The position numbers and the translations under genes are program-made. 64,000 nucleotides of DNA from Zoroaster sp. YZ-2022. Lineage: Eukaryota; Echinodermata; Asteroidea; Forcipulatida; Zoroasteridae. The stretch covers positions 44,707,694 through 44,771,693 of the forward strand of contig CM055821.1 of assembly GCA_029582265.1 (NCBI GenBank). The letters are read 5' to 3'. The first letter of the stretch is position 1; each line of letters opens with the position of its first letter. The notes under the pieces were generated by a model, which saw only the letters and a list, made by a program, of their open reading frames with translations, had not been told where the DNA came from and did not search any database. Shown in pieces: positions 47,453-62,200 of the stretch.

Positions 47453-50015
47453 CAATATCTACTGAAGAACAATTGGACATACCCACATGAGCTTTCGTCA
47501 GATTGTCTGCAGGTTACTATTTTACTAAACACTGGATGCTGGTATCTCTATCAAGCCTTTTTTGTAACTATAGAGGGCGTTATTGTTGTTGGTTGGCAAT
47601 AAAAAAAGTCTACAATTATGTACATTTAATCCTGGTCTGTGAAGTATTCATTGTTAACACATTAGGAAGGGTCAAGTGCATATTTGCTTGATTGTAACTT
47701 CGGTACTTTGCAGAAAGATTTTGGGATTAACTGACAGAAAACAAAAGACTACAGTTTATCGTAACAGATGCATGTATAACCAAGTGTTTATTGGACTACA
47801 ATCAAAATATGATCCATACACAAATTAAAAGATAACACAGCAAAAACTCAACTAGGGCATCTCAGTTATTAACTCCAGTATATAAAATTACATTTTTTTA
47901 CTTCTTTCGTTCAATTTAAGAGGCTATGTTAATGCTGCTTAAAATTTAATGAAACCTTGAAACAGAAGCAATGGAAATCTAGCCCTTAGACGTACATGAT
48001 TTATTGTAAATTTCTCACACACTGTAATGCCTAGCCTCACCACTGACGGACTCTTATACAATGTGAGTTTAAATACAATGAGTAAAATAGAGCCACATAA
48101 TAATCATTTTAGAATTTCATACATGCTGGAACTCCATGCGGTGCCTAAAAAGCTGTGCAAATATGCAAGTATGCTTAATAAATATCCAGCCTCGGATGCA
48201 AATGTAGAATGGGAACAAATATCAACAGCTTAGAAATGCTTAAAGAGGAGCTCCAAGTGATTATTGATAATTCACCTTTCCCCAGTTTTATGACAGAAGG
48301 AAACTAAATTAGTTTTATTTTCTAAACCCAAGGTCAAATATTTTAAAATGTTGGTTTGTCAAAACTCCTTTTGTCTTGCATTCAGGAAAGCCTGTCTTAT
48401 GTTTTAACATACAGAAGAGTCAATATTCTTGGTATTATTAACACCATTTTTTGCCAATATTGGGTTAATTTTGTTGACTGAAGGACAATTTTCCTCTTCC
48501 TTTACTGACGATTGACAAACAGACTTGGGACAAAATGACTTTACAATATTTTACCTTGACTTTAGATAATAAACTTTGGTTTCCTTCGGACATAACCTCT
48601 CCCAAAATGGGGAAATATGATTAATATTTGCTTAGAGACAATCTTTAAATGTTGAACCTGTATTTTCTGCCTTACCTGGCTGATTTGGGTGTGATTTTCA
48701 CAAGGTATGTTTACAAAAATCCTCAATTAAAAAACAAAATGATCAGCCCCAAGATCACATTACTATTAATCACAAGACTCATGTTCAAATCCTAGCCGAG
48801 TCAACTCAACTTTTACACACTTCTTGGGGTAGGGAATGGATCCAGTGCCAGACATAAATTCAGTAAAACAGTTTGTAGGACACGTCCTAACCCTGCACCG
48901 ACAGCAACTGAAAAAGAGTTATAGCCACGGCCGGTGAATTAATTGATTTTCCAGCTGTATTTGCTGAGAATTCGCCTTGAATTGAAATCTTCAAGAAGGC
49001 TGGTAGTTTGGTGGACCATATTGTTCTTGAAATGGAGTATTATATAATAGATTGGGCTTTCGAGAGCATTCTGAATACAGCCTTTTCATGAGCTTTCTGA
49101 ACACAGGCCTTTCAATTACGCTATGTGGGGACTTCACGTACGATGAATAGGGTATGCCCGGTTTAGCTTGCCCGCTTATTGTTCGGTCTATACGCTTGGC
49201 TGAACAGCAGAGTTATGTCCACGGCCGGGTTTGACCTGGCGCTCCACGGCCCCACAGACGTTCCGTGGTTGGCCGCAACCACCTTCACTCTCGGTAAAAA
49301 TAATACCGTACGTAAGGGGTTAAGAACCTTGGTTTATCTGACTAATCTCTGCAGGACTTGTTGACTTTTACTTCCTATAAATTATAAAACATACAAATTA
49401 AAAAGAAAATCCTTTCACCAAACTGCTCGATCTTAAGTTCTCATGGAACACTATTAAACAAAACGTACCCAGCAATAATTTGACAATTAAATTCAATTTG
49501 AACTTTACCTTGTCATCCAAAGTCAATTAATTTTAATTACAAAAAGAGACTATTTTAACATGAACTTTAATATTCTATTTATGTAATTTTTTTTGGACTT
49601 TTTCTATATAGATATAAAATCAGCAACTCTGCTATGTGGAAAGAACCGCTAGCCAAAACAAATCTGTGTTTCCGATAATATGTTAACCAAGAATATGACT
49701 CGTATAAAAAGTGAATCAAGTCGGGTTATCCCATGTCAAAGGCAGATATTTGAAGCTTGTTTAAATAGAGGTATTGTAAGACTCAACTGAACTCGACATA
49801 GGCATACAGACAGGCACTAAGTGACCCCTCTCTCTTCCACAGTATACAATGTCAAATACACAGGAGTAACTCAGGCACTAACAAAGATATAAACATGGGG
49901 TGCATCATTACTATATGTCTGCTCCCACATAAACATTATTTCTCAGAAAAAAGTTTCCTTTGGGAAAAAGTAGAAACTTGTCTCGCGAGTAACTTGAGTG
50001 AAACCGAGTTTTTTT
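47453..50015. other. Intergenic region between convergent ENOPH1 and HECTD1
   Basis: No gene is recognised. It must hold the HECTD1 3' UTR (on the minus strand, starting at 50015). TTTATT on the plus strand (for example 48000-48005) offers AATAAA signals on the minus strand, but none can be singled out. A CG-rich island lies around 49195-49275 without a recognised product. Confidence 0.5.
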
Positions 50016-50298
50016 TCAGTTGAGATGGAATCCTTTCTCATAAGTTGCACTGAGTAGTCTCTCCCGCAGGATCTCCTCGGTGGAGTACTCGGGCAGCTTG
50101 AGATAGTGGACGCAGGTGTTGACGGAGGGGTAGGTGCTATCGTTGGCGTCCACTTTGCGGACGATGGTAAGGCGTGGGTGGAGGTTGGCTAGGCCACCAG
50201 GAGGCAGGGAGGAACATCCAGTGGTGAACTGCAAGAAGGATTTTCGCTCGTCTGGCGTCAAGGAGGTGATCACGTTGACGAAGCGCTGGAATCCAGGA
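50016..50298 (-). CDS. HECTD1: HECTD1-like last coding exon
   Basis: 283 nt. The first base completes a Ser codon, then [20 protein letters not shown] and the HECT C-lobe follow. The catalytic Cys is in [12 protein letters not shown] is at 50018-50016 (minus strand). The acceptor AG is at 50300-50299. Confidence 0.93.
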
Positions 50299-53200
50299 CT
50301 GAGAGTTGAACAAACAAAAGAGTAAATTTTCCACTTATTAATGAAGTCTCAAATAATAAAAATACTTTCCAATAATTTCTTTAAAATTACTTCACTGCAA
50401 CACTAGCTATAAAGACAATCTTAACCAGTTCGCGTCGGAGGCCGTGTATACACGCAATTTTTTTTTGGACAGCGGATCGGAGAGCGTCTAAACACGCCAC
50501 AGGATTCTCGGGAATATTTGTATAGATTCCCGGTCGACGTGGCAACGAGCCATAAGCATACGGTGGAAGACGCGGTCTCCCCGGTCACGCTCTGGTGAGC
50601 ACCATTGGTCGTGTTTGTGCGGTAAAAATAAACCCGCCACGGGGTTCGGAAAAACTTTTTTATTCCCAGTGCGAACTGGTTAAAGGCAGGATACACGTCT
50701 GGTCAATTAATGTCTGTAAATGTACCCATAAGAATCAGGAGATATGAACAGAAACCAACCTCTGAAAAGTTCAAATCATTTTGTGTAGTTAACATGAAAA
50801 CAGTGATAATGCATTGAGATTGTAACTAAAGACTTGTAGCTTCGCATGGTGAAAAGGATAACGTATAGAATGTTTGCGGTGACACCATGTAGAAATTCTC
50901 TTTTGAATATTAATTAGTTCTGAAAAGAACTGGTTGGTTACAACTTGTCTCGATCAGTATGCTCTGATCATCTTCATGAGGTTGTTTGTCTTCATCAGGG
51001 ATGACATTGTGAGAAAATGAAAAGTTAGGAAAAATGTCTGCCATTATCATTAGGTATATACTAGCCTATAGCGGTTTACCTCTATAGCCATGTATAGCAA
51101 GGAAACTGTTTTTTATCTTGGTATTTACAATAAAATGATACAAATGTGGAGTGTCGTGGCCGAGCGGTCTAGCTTACCGGACTCGAGTTCTGGTGTTAGC
51201 AGCAGAATGTGGGTTCGAATCCCGGCCGTGACACTTGTGTCCTTGAGCAAGACACTTAACCATAATTGCTTCTCTCCACCCAGGGGTTAAATGGGTACCT
51301 GTGAGGGCAGAGTTGGTTGATTAGCCCTATATGCGCTGTAATGGCAGCAATTGAGCTGTATACTCCCCAGGGAGCTGAGATGGTTTCAGGAATGATTTAT
51401 GAGCCTTATGAGCAGGGGTAATAATATAATGCGCCTTGAGCATCACTCAGTTGGTGGATACGTGTGCTATATAAGTCCACACTATCGATACGCTATAATT
51501 TATTCCATGGTGAAAAAAAAACACCCCAAAATTTTCTTTGTTCAGTTCCAGAACTAATTGTGAACAACAATAATTTGTTGCCACTGAGGGATTTATTTCA
51601 TCTTGTAGGAAGCTTTATTGATACATTTTAATTGGCCAGCAACTTTGTTTCTTTTCAAGAGAATGTGTTTCATGTGCCGCATTTGCAACTATGCGGCCGG
51701 CCGCGATCTGTTTATGGCATTCAACGTTAAACACATTGACACTGGTTCCGCTACCACACTGCTTAGGCAAACACCAGATGTGCGGGGTACCCGCATGCCA
51801 GGCAGAGTCGGGACAAACACCGCAAGAGTGAAGTCAAAAAAGTGTCTGTCGTGAGTTACTATGACCATGCTATGACATGTTTTCTCAAATAATTATTTCT
51901 GAAACAAAATCTACTGTCGGAAATATTTTTTGAGTGAAAGTTAAAAAACAACAAAAACAAAAACAACCACCGGCAAACGGGCAAGTGAAGACTGAGAGAC
52001 CGAATTGTACTTTCGCCCAATGAGACTGGACATCTGATGTCCACCGGCCGATGTGTGTCTGCCGGCCGCCAGCAGAAGTTCGACCTATGGAAACAGTTTT
52101 GTCTTCATGGCATCAAAACATTTGTAAATCTCATTCCAGTATCATTTCCCTGCCACCACTTTGTCACTAAGCTGATATATTTTTGTTTTGTAAATTAAGA
52201 AGAAAAAAATTAAGATGTTATTATTGAGAAAAATTTTAAAAACGAAAATCGGAAATGCAAGACTTCATCGGCTATTCCCGGTCCCCAGTATATGTTCAGC
52301 ACAATTGCACCCTGCAAACAGGCCTCCATTTACTTTTAAATCAGGAGTAACGGTAAACACTTTCTAAAACTGTTTTTCTTCTTAATTTACATACCCGACC
52401 GCTATTTATTTAATGCCGAATGCATTATTTCTGAGCTGAGATTCTCCACCTCAGGTATAATCCACAGAATTTAATTCCACAAAACAAAACATGTCAAAGA
52501 TTTCTGAAACTTTTCGGAGGTAAAAAAATTCACCAATAGTTTGCTCTCAGTCGAATAAACAGACGTCACCATTGTGCTCCATCACCATTCTACTCCAACT
52601 ATTCATGATTTTTTAAGTAGGTCTAGATTTATTGTTTTAAATTTTAGGCTTTGAAACAACTGATTAAAAGACGCATTTCTGCCGACAGTCGGATCACTCA
52701 CTCGTGCTACTTAGCCTTGAGAGAATGTATACTGGTATCCTGTATCCTGGGATGTTGTTTCATACATGTATAGTTATATAGCTTGGAAACCAGCCAAGAA
52801 CCAGGTCCCAGAGGTTAATGTCACCTGGTCTGGGAGTGTAAAACCACAACCTGTCAGTCATTGTCAAGTGAACAATAGCCCCAACTCTTGTCTTGGCTCT
52901 AATCCCAAATTGATACATTCAACGTTTCAAAGTTGGCAGACAGTTCTTTGATGTGAACTTGTGACCCAGAAATTGTGTCTTTTTGGTTGCAGGTTGTCTT
53001 GTTTAATTCTTTTTTCTTTTAAAATACTTTTTTCTTTTAAAATACAGACTGGAGCCAGCCTAATTCAAAGGCATCTTTACAGCCTATGTTTTTTTAAAAC
53101 TTCGCTGAGGTTTTTTTTTAAATACGCAATAACTGTGGACTTGGAATATAGAGCTCTTACCTGCTGTTCAATATAATACTTTATGAAACTATTTACCTGG

Positions 53201-56200
53201 GTGAAGCTTGCACTGCAGGGTTTCGTTTGTAAGAACCATTTTATTTCTAGTTTTGTCAAGTTTAATTTAAAGTAGGCATAAGTCAAGGCATACATTGTAA
53301 TGTATTGTATGGAATTGTTTTGATCATATCTGATTAACTTTACTCGCACGTTTACAATCCAATGTAAAGTGAATAAAACAATAACAACATGAGTCCTGTA
53401 GGCGCTACTCCATTTTAAATTTAAAAATGAGTTTGATATTAGTTGAGAAAAATGTGACAGAATTACATGTGCACATGTAAACATGTTAAAACCTACCAAT
53501 TGAAAAGCAAGAAATATTTTTATGTCTATAAAAATATGGTTTTGTGTGACAAATTATACAATGCAATATGCCCCTAAATAGCCTCAGATTGCACCAGAGA
53601 GCATCTACAACCTAAAAATTTCCTAGGGCCCTTAAGCGGGCCCCGGATCCCACGCCGTTGTGGCATTCGCGCTACGCACTCGCAGATTTGTGTCGTACAA
53701 ATGCCCCTAAGCTATAATTTCATCCTGGCTAGAACACTGTCAACACAGATGAGTTACATCAGTAAGGAAGAATATCAGTAGGAAGAACATCATGCCTGCT
53801 TCATTTTAATGTGGAAATAGATCTTTAATTGTTTCAGATTTGGATTTTTCTACATACATCTCAGGTTTTCTTGAAAATGACACATGGACTAACTTCTCGG
53901 GAAGTTTAAACCAAGGAAGCTTTTTGACAATAATTTAACCAAGCCCCCTTTAAAGAGGATGCAAGTTGGTGACTTGTATTTATTACCCACCTTTCTCTTG
54001 TGTAGCCTAGCTTGGGATCGGTATAGTTCAAGATGTCCTCTCTGGTCCACGTCGGAGACTGGTCCCCGCACATCATGGTCTGCAGTTCAGAGGGGCTGAA
54101 ACTGTGCAATTTCTCCATAGGGAAGACCTCATCAAAACCCTCTGTATTTACGGAAAATAACAACAAGGCTTGATAGAGATACCCACAACAAATGACAAAT
54201 ACAACTGAAGATAAAGATCTGGGGCCAATTTTAACCCTAACCATCCCATATCCTCCAAAATCCTCCAAGGTGCACTTTTTTGGAAAAATTCAGCGCTGTT
54301 GGAAACTGGTACTTTCACCTCTTCAAATGGGGCAAAATTACTACCTGGCAAGAGGTACAGGCCATAAGTGCTGAATATGAAAGATCAACGAAAATGCATG
54401 GTGCATTTTGAAAATAAGGGCATGTTTCCAAAAGTGCACTGGAGGATACTGGAGGATTTTGGAGGATTCCTAGCCAGAATACCTAGAGGGGTAGGGTTAA
54501 AGAGCTATTAAGCAGATTATAATTACTTAGCAGAACATTTTGCAGCTTAAGATGGTTATCAACAATTTTTTTTCATACAAAATATACAGGGGCCAATTTT
54601 ACAGAGCTGCTCAGCAGATAAAATTGCTTACCAGAAAAATTTGCTTAGCGGATTTCTTTGGTTACCAGCCAAACTTTCATACAAAATGTATGCAGGTTGG
54701 CTGGTAGTCTGTTTTATATTGCTTAGCAACAAATATTTACTTAGCAAAATTCTCCACTTAGCAGCTCTATGAAATTGACTGCTGACCTCGACTGACAGTC
54801 TGTTTTTGCTTAGCCAAAAATATTTACTAAATGAAGTTCTAGGATGTACAAGTACAGCAGAGGATCTTGGGGACCTTTCCGCCACCATACTTTTGGAAAT
54901 TGGAACTCAAGTGTTAATACTGTGCAGAGTTGATTAACCTACCTCTGAAGGCCTCTACCTGGCGTTGTATGCCAGTATGCAGACAGAAGTCTGTCACCAG
55001 CTCACTATATTCCTCAGCATTGTCTAGTGTAAGAAGCTCCTCTCCACCACCAGGCTTGAGATCATAGGTAGAGTAACCGTACACACTGGATGATGGGCTG
55101 AACTGGAATGTCAGTCTACGTACACAATAGGTAAATATAGCCTGGTTATGTTACTGTTCAATTAACCCTAACCTTCCCAAATCCTCCAAAATCCTCTTCG
55201 CTAAAGTGAAGGATTTTGAAGGATTGAGGTTACATGTTACATGCTCTTTGATAAAGTGAAGGATTTTGGAGGATTGAGGTTATTAGGCATACTTGCCTTT
55301 CCATGGTACATGTACATCCATGTTTGTTGTAGTGATTGCAAGGTCAGTGCTTGGGTCAGTGGACACTGTTTATTCCCCCATGCATGCAGGGAGGGTCCCT
55401 GGCCATGTACATGTATCACAGATTAGAAACACATGTGTGCATACATGTCATGTGCTTGCTTTACTACTGAAGGATTTTGGAGGATTCAGGTTATGTGTAA
55501 GCAAATGAGCCTATGGTTAAAGGGACAATATCATCACGATCAACAGGGCATGGAATCGGAGTGCTAGTTTTAGATTAACTCAGTGACTGAAAATAATACC
55601 CCACATGATAAGGTGCCAGTAAATGAGCCAGTAGTTTTCAGTCACTGTGTTCATCTTAAACTAGGACACTGATTCCATGCCCTGTTGAAACTCTGCTCTG
55701 ATCGTGATGATATTGTCCCTTTAAGAATTTACTGACCAAGCGACCATAACTTGTATAAATAAAACATCTTGTCTTTTTTGCATTTAAAATATCAGTACAA
55801 ATTGTCATGGGGTATCAATACTAAATCTTGAATATTTGAGCTTTTCATAACAGTTTTATTTCTTTGATAAGGTAAAGTATATTTTATTTATTTATTTATT
55901 TGAACATACACTTTTAAAACAGTGGCACACGCCTACCCGGTGGTGCGTTCAAAAATACATCAAAAAGAACTACTGAAAACAATATATACCAACAATATTA
56001 TAATATTAATAGCATTATTATGTGAAAGGGAAAAACATACGGTCCTACATGGTCCACCGACTCCTCCCACCCTGCAAACACGTTCCAATTCTAAACATTT
56101 GAAAAACACTAGAAATCACCGTAGTTAAAAAATGTTCAGAACCCAAACAAGCCTACAAGGTAAGTGCAGAAAAGTAAACAAACATGCAGGCCCGTAAAAA

Positions 56201-59200
56201 AAATGCATTTTAGTCCCAAACACTTACAAGCACACTAATTTAATACTTTAATAATAAGATTGCGACGTTATACGGCTAGCTCGCACGTATACGACAACGG
56301 CGAAATCCATTCAAAATCACTCTGCCGTGACTTGTTTTGAATATATTCCGCCTCCCGCCGCACACCACAAACCAGCCGCGTTAAAACCGCGATCTAAACT
56401 TAAAAACATACCAAACACATACTTAGACCTACACAGGCCTACATATGCGCGACATTTGCACAATCATACCCATATAAAATATGAGATGAAACAAAAATAT
56501 AAAATAGATATTTACATGTAATATACAAATAATAACGCAGCATCGTAGATTGTAGTACATAACTAGTCACTATTCGATTTCAATACATTTCTTGTCTTCC
56601 AAGCGCGCTTTATAAAAGATTTACAGAACTTGTCAAAAATATAACCTATATTTACTGCATTATTTACATAGGATAAAGTTGTGCTACCAAGCGTAAGACT
56701 GTATTTAATATCTAGATTACCAGAAATAAATAGTTCCCAAACATCAACACAATCGTTTCTGAAAAGGTTATCTTGAAGCTTAGTATACTCATCGGATCTA
56801 ATTGAATGGAGCGCATGACAAATAAATAGAAAGTGCTTCACATCTTCATCTCCATTATTGCACAGAGTACATGTCCCATCAATATCCGGTGTCCACCTAC
56901 TGATTTTGCGGTCAAGTGGAAGGGTATTAGAAGCGAATTTTAAAATTTCAAACACGCGCCGTGAAAATCGGTTTTATCCAAAAGATAAGCCTCTAAGCCC
57001 GGATTATCTTTAATGGTCATGTAGTCTGCAAGGGACGTTTACTGCATACCTCGTCCCTCCAATCATTTGCAGATATATCAAAATAATAGTCTTTACAGAA
57101 TTAATCCAGTATGGATTCTGAGGTAATTCCTAACTTTGCACTATCAATAACATCAAAAAGCCACATTTGCCTAAAACTTCCTGGGTGTGGCTTAAAAAAT
57201 TGTAACGCAAGTTACTGACGTCGTCTAAACTAATCATTGTATTTAACAAAAGTTTCGGCCACCGATGCATATCCAAGTTAACAACTCACGCAAGAAATTT
57301 CATCCTAAGCGTATTTTGCATGGTAGATATAGGGACCCAACCCAAGTCGCCATAAAGAGCTGCACGCGGCGTGTTGCGGGAGGCTTTCAGAATATAGCGC
57401 GCCATTTGTAACTGAAGCTTTGAGTTTATCAACATCCGACTGACTACTAGGGATCCACACAGCGCTAGCGTAATTAATTGATGGGAGAGCAATCGTTCGC
57501 CATAAAACATCACCATAGTAAACGCGATTAAAGTCATCAAAATTATCAATTACAGATTTGATATACGCAATTAGTCTGTTACCTTTCTTGACAACTTCCT
57601 CAATATGTTGGTGGTCAGTAAGGTTACAAGAAATATACACTCCAAGATGTGGAATTTCTTTTCGTTTTTTGAACGACATGTAATTCTACGCTCCGGCGGC
57701 TTTTCGCAGCGCCACTCAACACGTTACGCAATAAGGAATGTCCATTCATTTCTGCTTAAATAGAGCTGCTTTAGTTCTTTGCATTCACTCTCGGTCAAGC
57801 GACACACCTTGCTACACGAGTTACGAATACCTCTCAATACGCTTTCTTTTCGTGCGTCATGTCAGACAGCGAGGTACAATCGCAGCCTCTCGGCGGCAAT
57901 CAGCAGATACTACAAGCCATCCAAGCTCTATCGACTCTAGAGTCGAATCTGCTTGTAAAAAGCAAAGACTGGTCGACACACCGACGTTCAAGAGGGAGGG
58001 CAACCAACAGCAATTTTCTCATTGCGAAAAAGTCCTCAACCTGGTCGATTCTTCCCTACATAACATCGACACACCGGACGTGAGACCAAGCCAAAATCAA
58101 TCTCAAGAGGCAGTCAAGACCATCAAAGAACGCTAAAGTTAATTCGGCTCGCCGATAGATCGGAGCTTGGCTGGGCGTCGTTAGAGAGTATATGTCCGAT
58201 ACTCTGGCCGCAGACTCTAGCGATAAGAGAATCAAAAAAGCCGAAAAAGCAGCCGCATCCAAGAAACCGGCACCTAAGAAACGACCCAGCAGCAGACCTT
58301 ATCAAGCCAAGCCAGCGCCGTCTGCAATGCGTTCTGTTACTCCTTTTCGTCAGCAGCTTTTTCGCCCCTACCAGTACCGGGGGCTCTATCCCGACAACCG
58401 TACCTGCTTCCAATGCGGCATCCAGGGCCACGTCCGTAAACTGCCCATCCTTCGAGCACTACAGCAACCACGACCCCTCGGACCAAGAGCAGTCGACAAG
58501 CTGTAGAGACTGGGAGCATCAAGATAACGGAAAACGCCAGAAAGAGTTCAAGGTAGATTAAAGCGGTGCGTTCCTTTTGGAGATCTGTATTAAAAGCCAG
58601 CAAGTTTGTTTTAGACGTTTTGGATTCGGTTACAAGATCCCATTTATAACCAGCCCACCTCCATTCATAGCAAAGAATAACGCATCCAGCCTTGCCCATC
58701 CCAATTTTGTTGAAAAAGCCATTTCTGAGCTCTTGCTAAACGTTGCATTATCAAAGTAAATAACCCTCCCATTGCTGCAACCCTCTCACAGTTGCCGTAG
58801 GTAAGAAATTAAGGTTAGTTCTCGACTTGCGCCACCCCAACCAATTTGTTTTCAAAACCAAGTTCAAATACGAACACCTCAACCACATTTCCCAAGTTCT
58901 AGATCGCAACCAATACTACTTCACATTCGACCGAATCTGGTTATCACCACGTAGATATTTTTGCTCCACATCAAAAGTTTCTCGGATTTTCTTGGCGTTT
59001 TCGTAATTCCTCCACCAAATTCTACGTTTTTCGCATCTTGCCTTTCGGTCTTTCCAGCGCATGCTACATCTTCACTAAGATCATTAGACCACTCATTTAT
59101 CACTGGCGCGCACAAGGCATCACATCATTCGCTTACATCGACGACGCCATCATAGTTTCTCCAGATCTGACCACTGCCCTATACAACAGTCGTATAGTCA

Positions 59201-62200
59201 AAGACGCCCTAGTCAATAGCGGCTTCGTCCCGAGCAAAACGAAATGCATTTGGAATCCCCAAACAACCATTAAGTTTCTCGGCATGATCATAGATTCGCT
59301 CACGCTGACCTTTTCCGTGCCCACTACCAAAATTATTAAACTTATAGCTTCAATCGCGACGGCCCTATTAGACCACACACTATCTACCCCTATCCAAGTA
59401 CGATCTATTGCTAGCATCGCTGGCCAGATAATATCGATGTCGGCAGCTCTAGGTCCAGTCACGCGCCTCATGACACACGCCACGTATAGATCCATCGAAT
59501 CTAGATCCTCGTGGTCCGACGTCGTGCACTTATCTTGCGACTCCATCGCAGAACTAAAATTTTGGCAAACGAACCTTGACGCATACAACGGATTTTCCAT
59601 AAAACATCAGCATGCACCATCTCTCGTAATCTATTCAGACGCAAGCGATATCGGCTGGGGCGGACACGTCCAAGATGTCCCCCAAATGAAATTCAACGGC
59701 ACGTGGACGGAAACCGAAAGATGGCGCAGTTCAACTTGGCGAGAGCTAGCCACCGTTCTAAGAATACTATCTGAATTGAACGAACATTGCTCACACGAGA
59801 CAGTCAAGTGGTACACGGATAACACTAACGTTCCCCGCATCATAGCGCACGGTAGCACAAAACCTGACCTACAATCATTAGCAATCTCCATCTTTAACTT
59901 GTGTTTGAAACATAATATCGTCATAATGGCGGAATGGATACCCCGAAATATCAATACAATCGCAGATAATATCAGTAGGGTCACCGACGACTGGTCCGTC
60001 GACCAGACAAGTTTCGCGCTCGTCGACAAACTTTGGGGTCCCCATTCCATAGATCGTTTCGCTTCTCCTACTAATTTCAAAGTCCCAACGTTTAATTCCA
60101 GATTTTGGTGCAAGGGATCAAAGGGAGTAGATGCATTCTGTTACAATTGGTTTAACGAGAATAATTATACTTGTCCTCCAATTTTCCTCATAGTTGCCGT
60201 TTTGAGGCACTTTGCGAAATGTAGAGCTTATGGCACTCTTATCGTCCCGAAATGGACGTCGGCCTATTTCTGGCCGTCATTGTGTTCCGATGGCGTTCAT
60301 TTAAAACAGTTTCATCCATGACTGGCGCCTACTCAGAATTTCCTTTGCCCCACCATTACTCGATCAGGGGTCAGTTTTCAACAGCTTGCCGACATTTTTG
60401 TCTCTGGCGTTAAGAATAGATCACACAATTCCTCCAAGAAAAACTAACAGAGGCTTTTGTTGTTCCGACCTTGGCTATTGCCAACACTGCTTATACACCT
60501 AGCTAAGTTCAAATTGAACTATCCCCCTTCACAGCTATGCCATAATTCGTGCCCGAGCCACCAAATCCATACATTTCCCGGTTATCTGATACCGGCGTGA
60601 AATCGAACAAATTGAGTTGCTTTCGCAACCGTGAATCACCAGATTTGTTGGATATATTATTTTACATATTCCCAGCATTGAACGTTTATGGGCATGGTTG
60701 TTTGATACCAAGTTAATTTCCATAATGTCTTCGACACGGCCATTTGGTGCCGTCAATTGCACAATATTGCTCCATGTTGGCCAGTCCTCTGCATAAACTC
60801 CTTACTTTTCTTTACCCTTTCTTTTGCGTTTCTCATCAGGGTCCGCTTACGACCAACCCCAACGTGCACCATCGAAAACATTGTCAGTTTCATTCTTCTT
60901 TTTTCACTACCGACTGCATTGAACATGAGGTAAAAATAGAAAAGAAATGTATTTTCTGACGGAAGAATGTAGGAAGAAAGTGGAATTTCTTTTCGTTTTT
61001 TGAACGACATGTAATTCTACGCTCCGGCAGCTTTTCGCAGCGCCACTCAACACGTTACGCAATAAGGAATGTCCATTCATTTCTGCTTAAATAGAGCTGC
61101 TTTAGTTCTTTGCATTCACTCTCGGTCAAGCGACACACCTTGCTACACGAGTTACGCCCACCCTCCCATTCCCTATAATCACTCAATCTTTAACATCAAT
61201 GTGTATACGGTATCGGTTTCAGGGGGAGTGCACCTTCGCTGAGGGCCCGGGCTGCACCCACGTTTCCTCCACAGGGGGTTTTTCGTGGCCACCGAGTAGC
61301 AGCACTAAACGTGCTGCGCTGGCACTCAGCGCGGAACCGATACCAGTCTGAATCATATCTCGTCATACAACACGTATTCTCCTAGCAGGTCGTAGCACGA
61401 TTCTAATACCTTACCCGATAGACCGGTGTACTTTAACACCGTACAGACGCATTTGTTCGTCTGACACACCGTACTGTTGGTCTCTATTTTACTTGCCTCC
61501 AACAGATATATGGAACAACCGTGCATCCTCCCTCAGCGACCCATCCCTTCGTGTACTAGCGGGCACCACGTTGCCGTCTCTCTTGATGTCGGCCAAGGCT
61601 GAATCTACCACGACCAAATACAAGGCTTCTTGGACCAAGTGGGAGAACTGGGCCTCATCAAAATCAGACATCACAACGTTCCCGGTCAGCCCGTTTCACT
61701 TCGCATTGTACATATCCCATCTGTCGACCACCGGATCCAAGTCCTCCGCTGAGCTTGCCGCAGCATCAATCAAGTGGGCGCACAGTTTGGCCGGTCTGCC
61801 TTCACCAACAGACAGCAGTATGGCTAAGATGGCTCTGCAGGGCTTCAAAAGGCTAAATTCCACACCGACCGTACGGAAAGACCCCATCACACCGGATATT
61901 CTGGCAAAGCTACATACCAAACACGGACACAGCTCTGCGACACTGGCAGATCTCCGTATTCTGTTTGTATGTTTTATCTCATACGCGGGATTTCTTCGTT
62001 TGACGACATAAAAACATCAATAGAAATGACTGTAAAATAACGCCAGAACCGTCTAACCATACATCTTCGAAAATCCAAAACTGATCAATTCAGGCAAGGA
62101 AGCGGAAGTCGTTATTGCCAGAACGTTTAAGCCAACTTGCCCAGTGTTAGTGGCGAACGTTACCTCACAACATTAGGCGATCCCGACGATTCACCCTTAC

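Noticed and set aside
54148..54351. An extra HECTD1 exon upstream of 54141
   Set aside because: The open stretch crosses the acceptor at 54143-54142 and continues into a MITE; protein similarity stops at the splice site.
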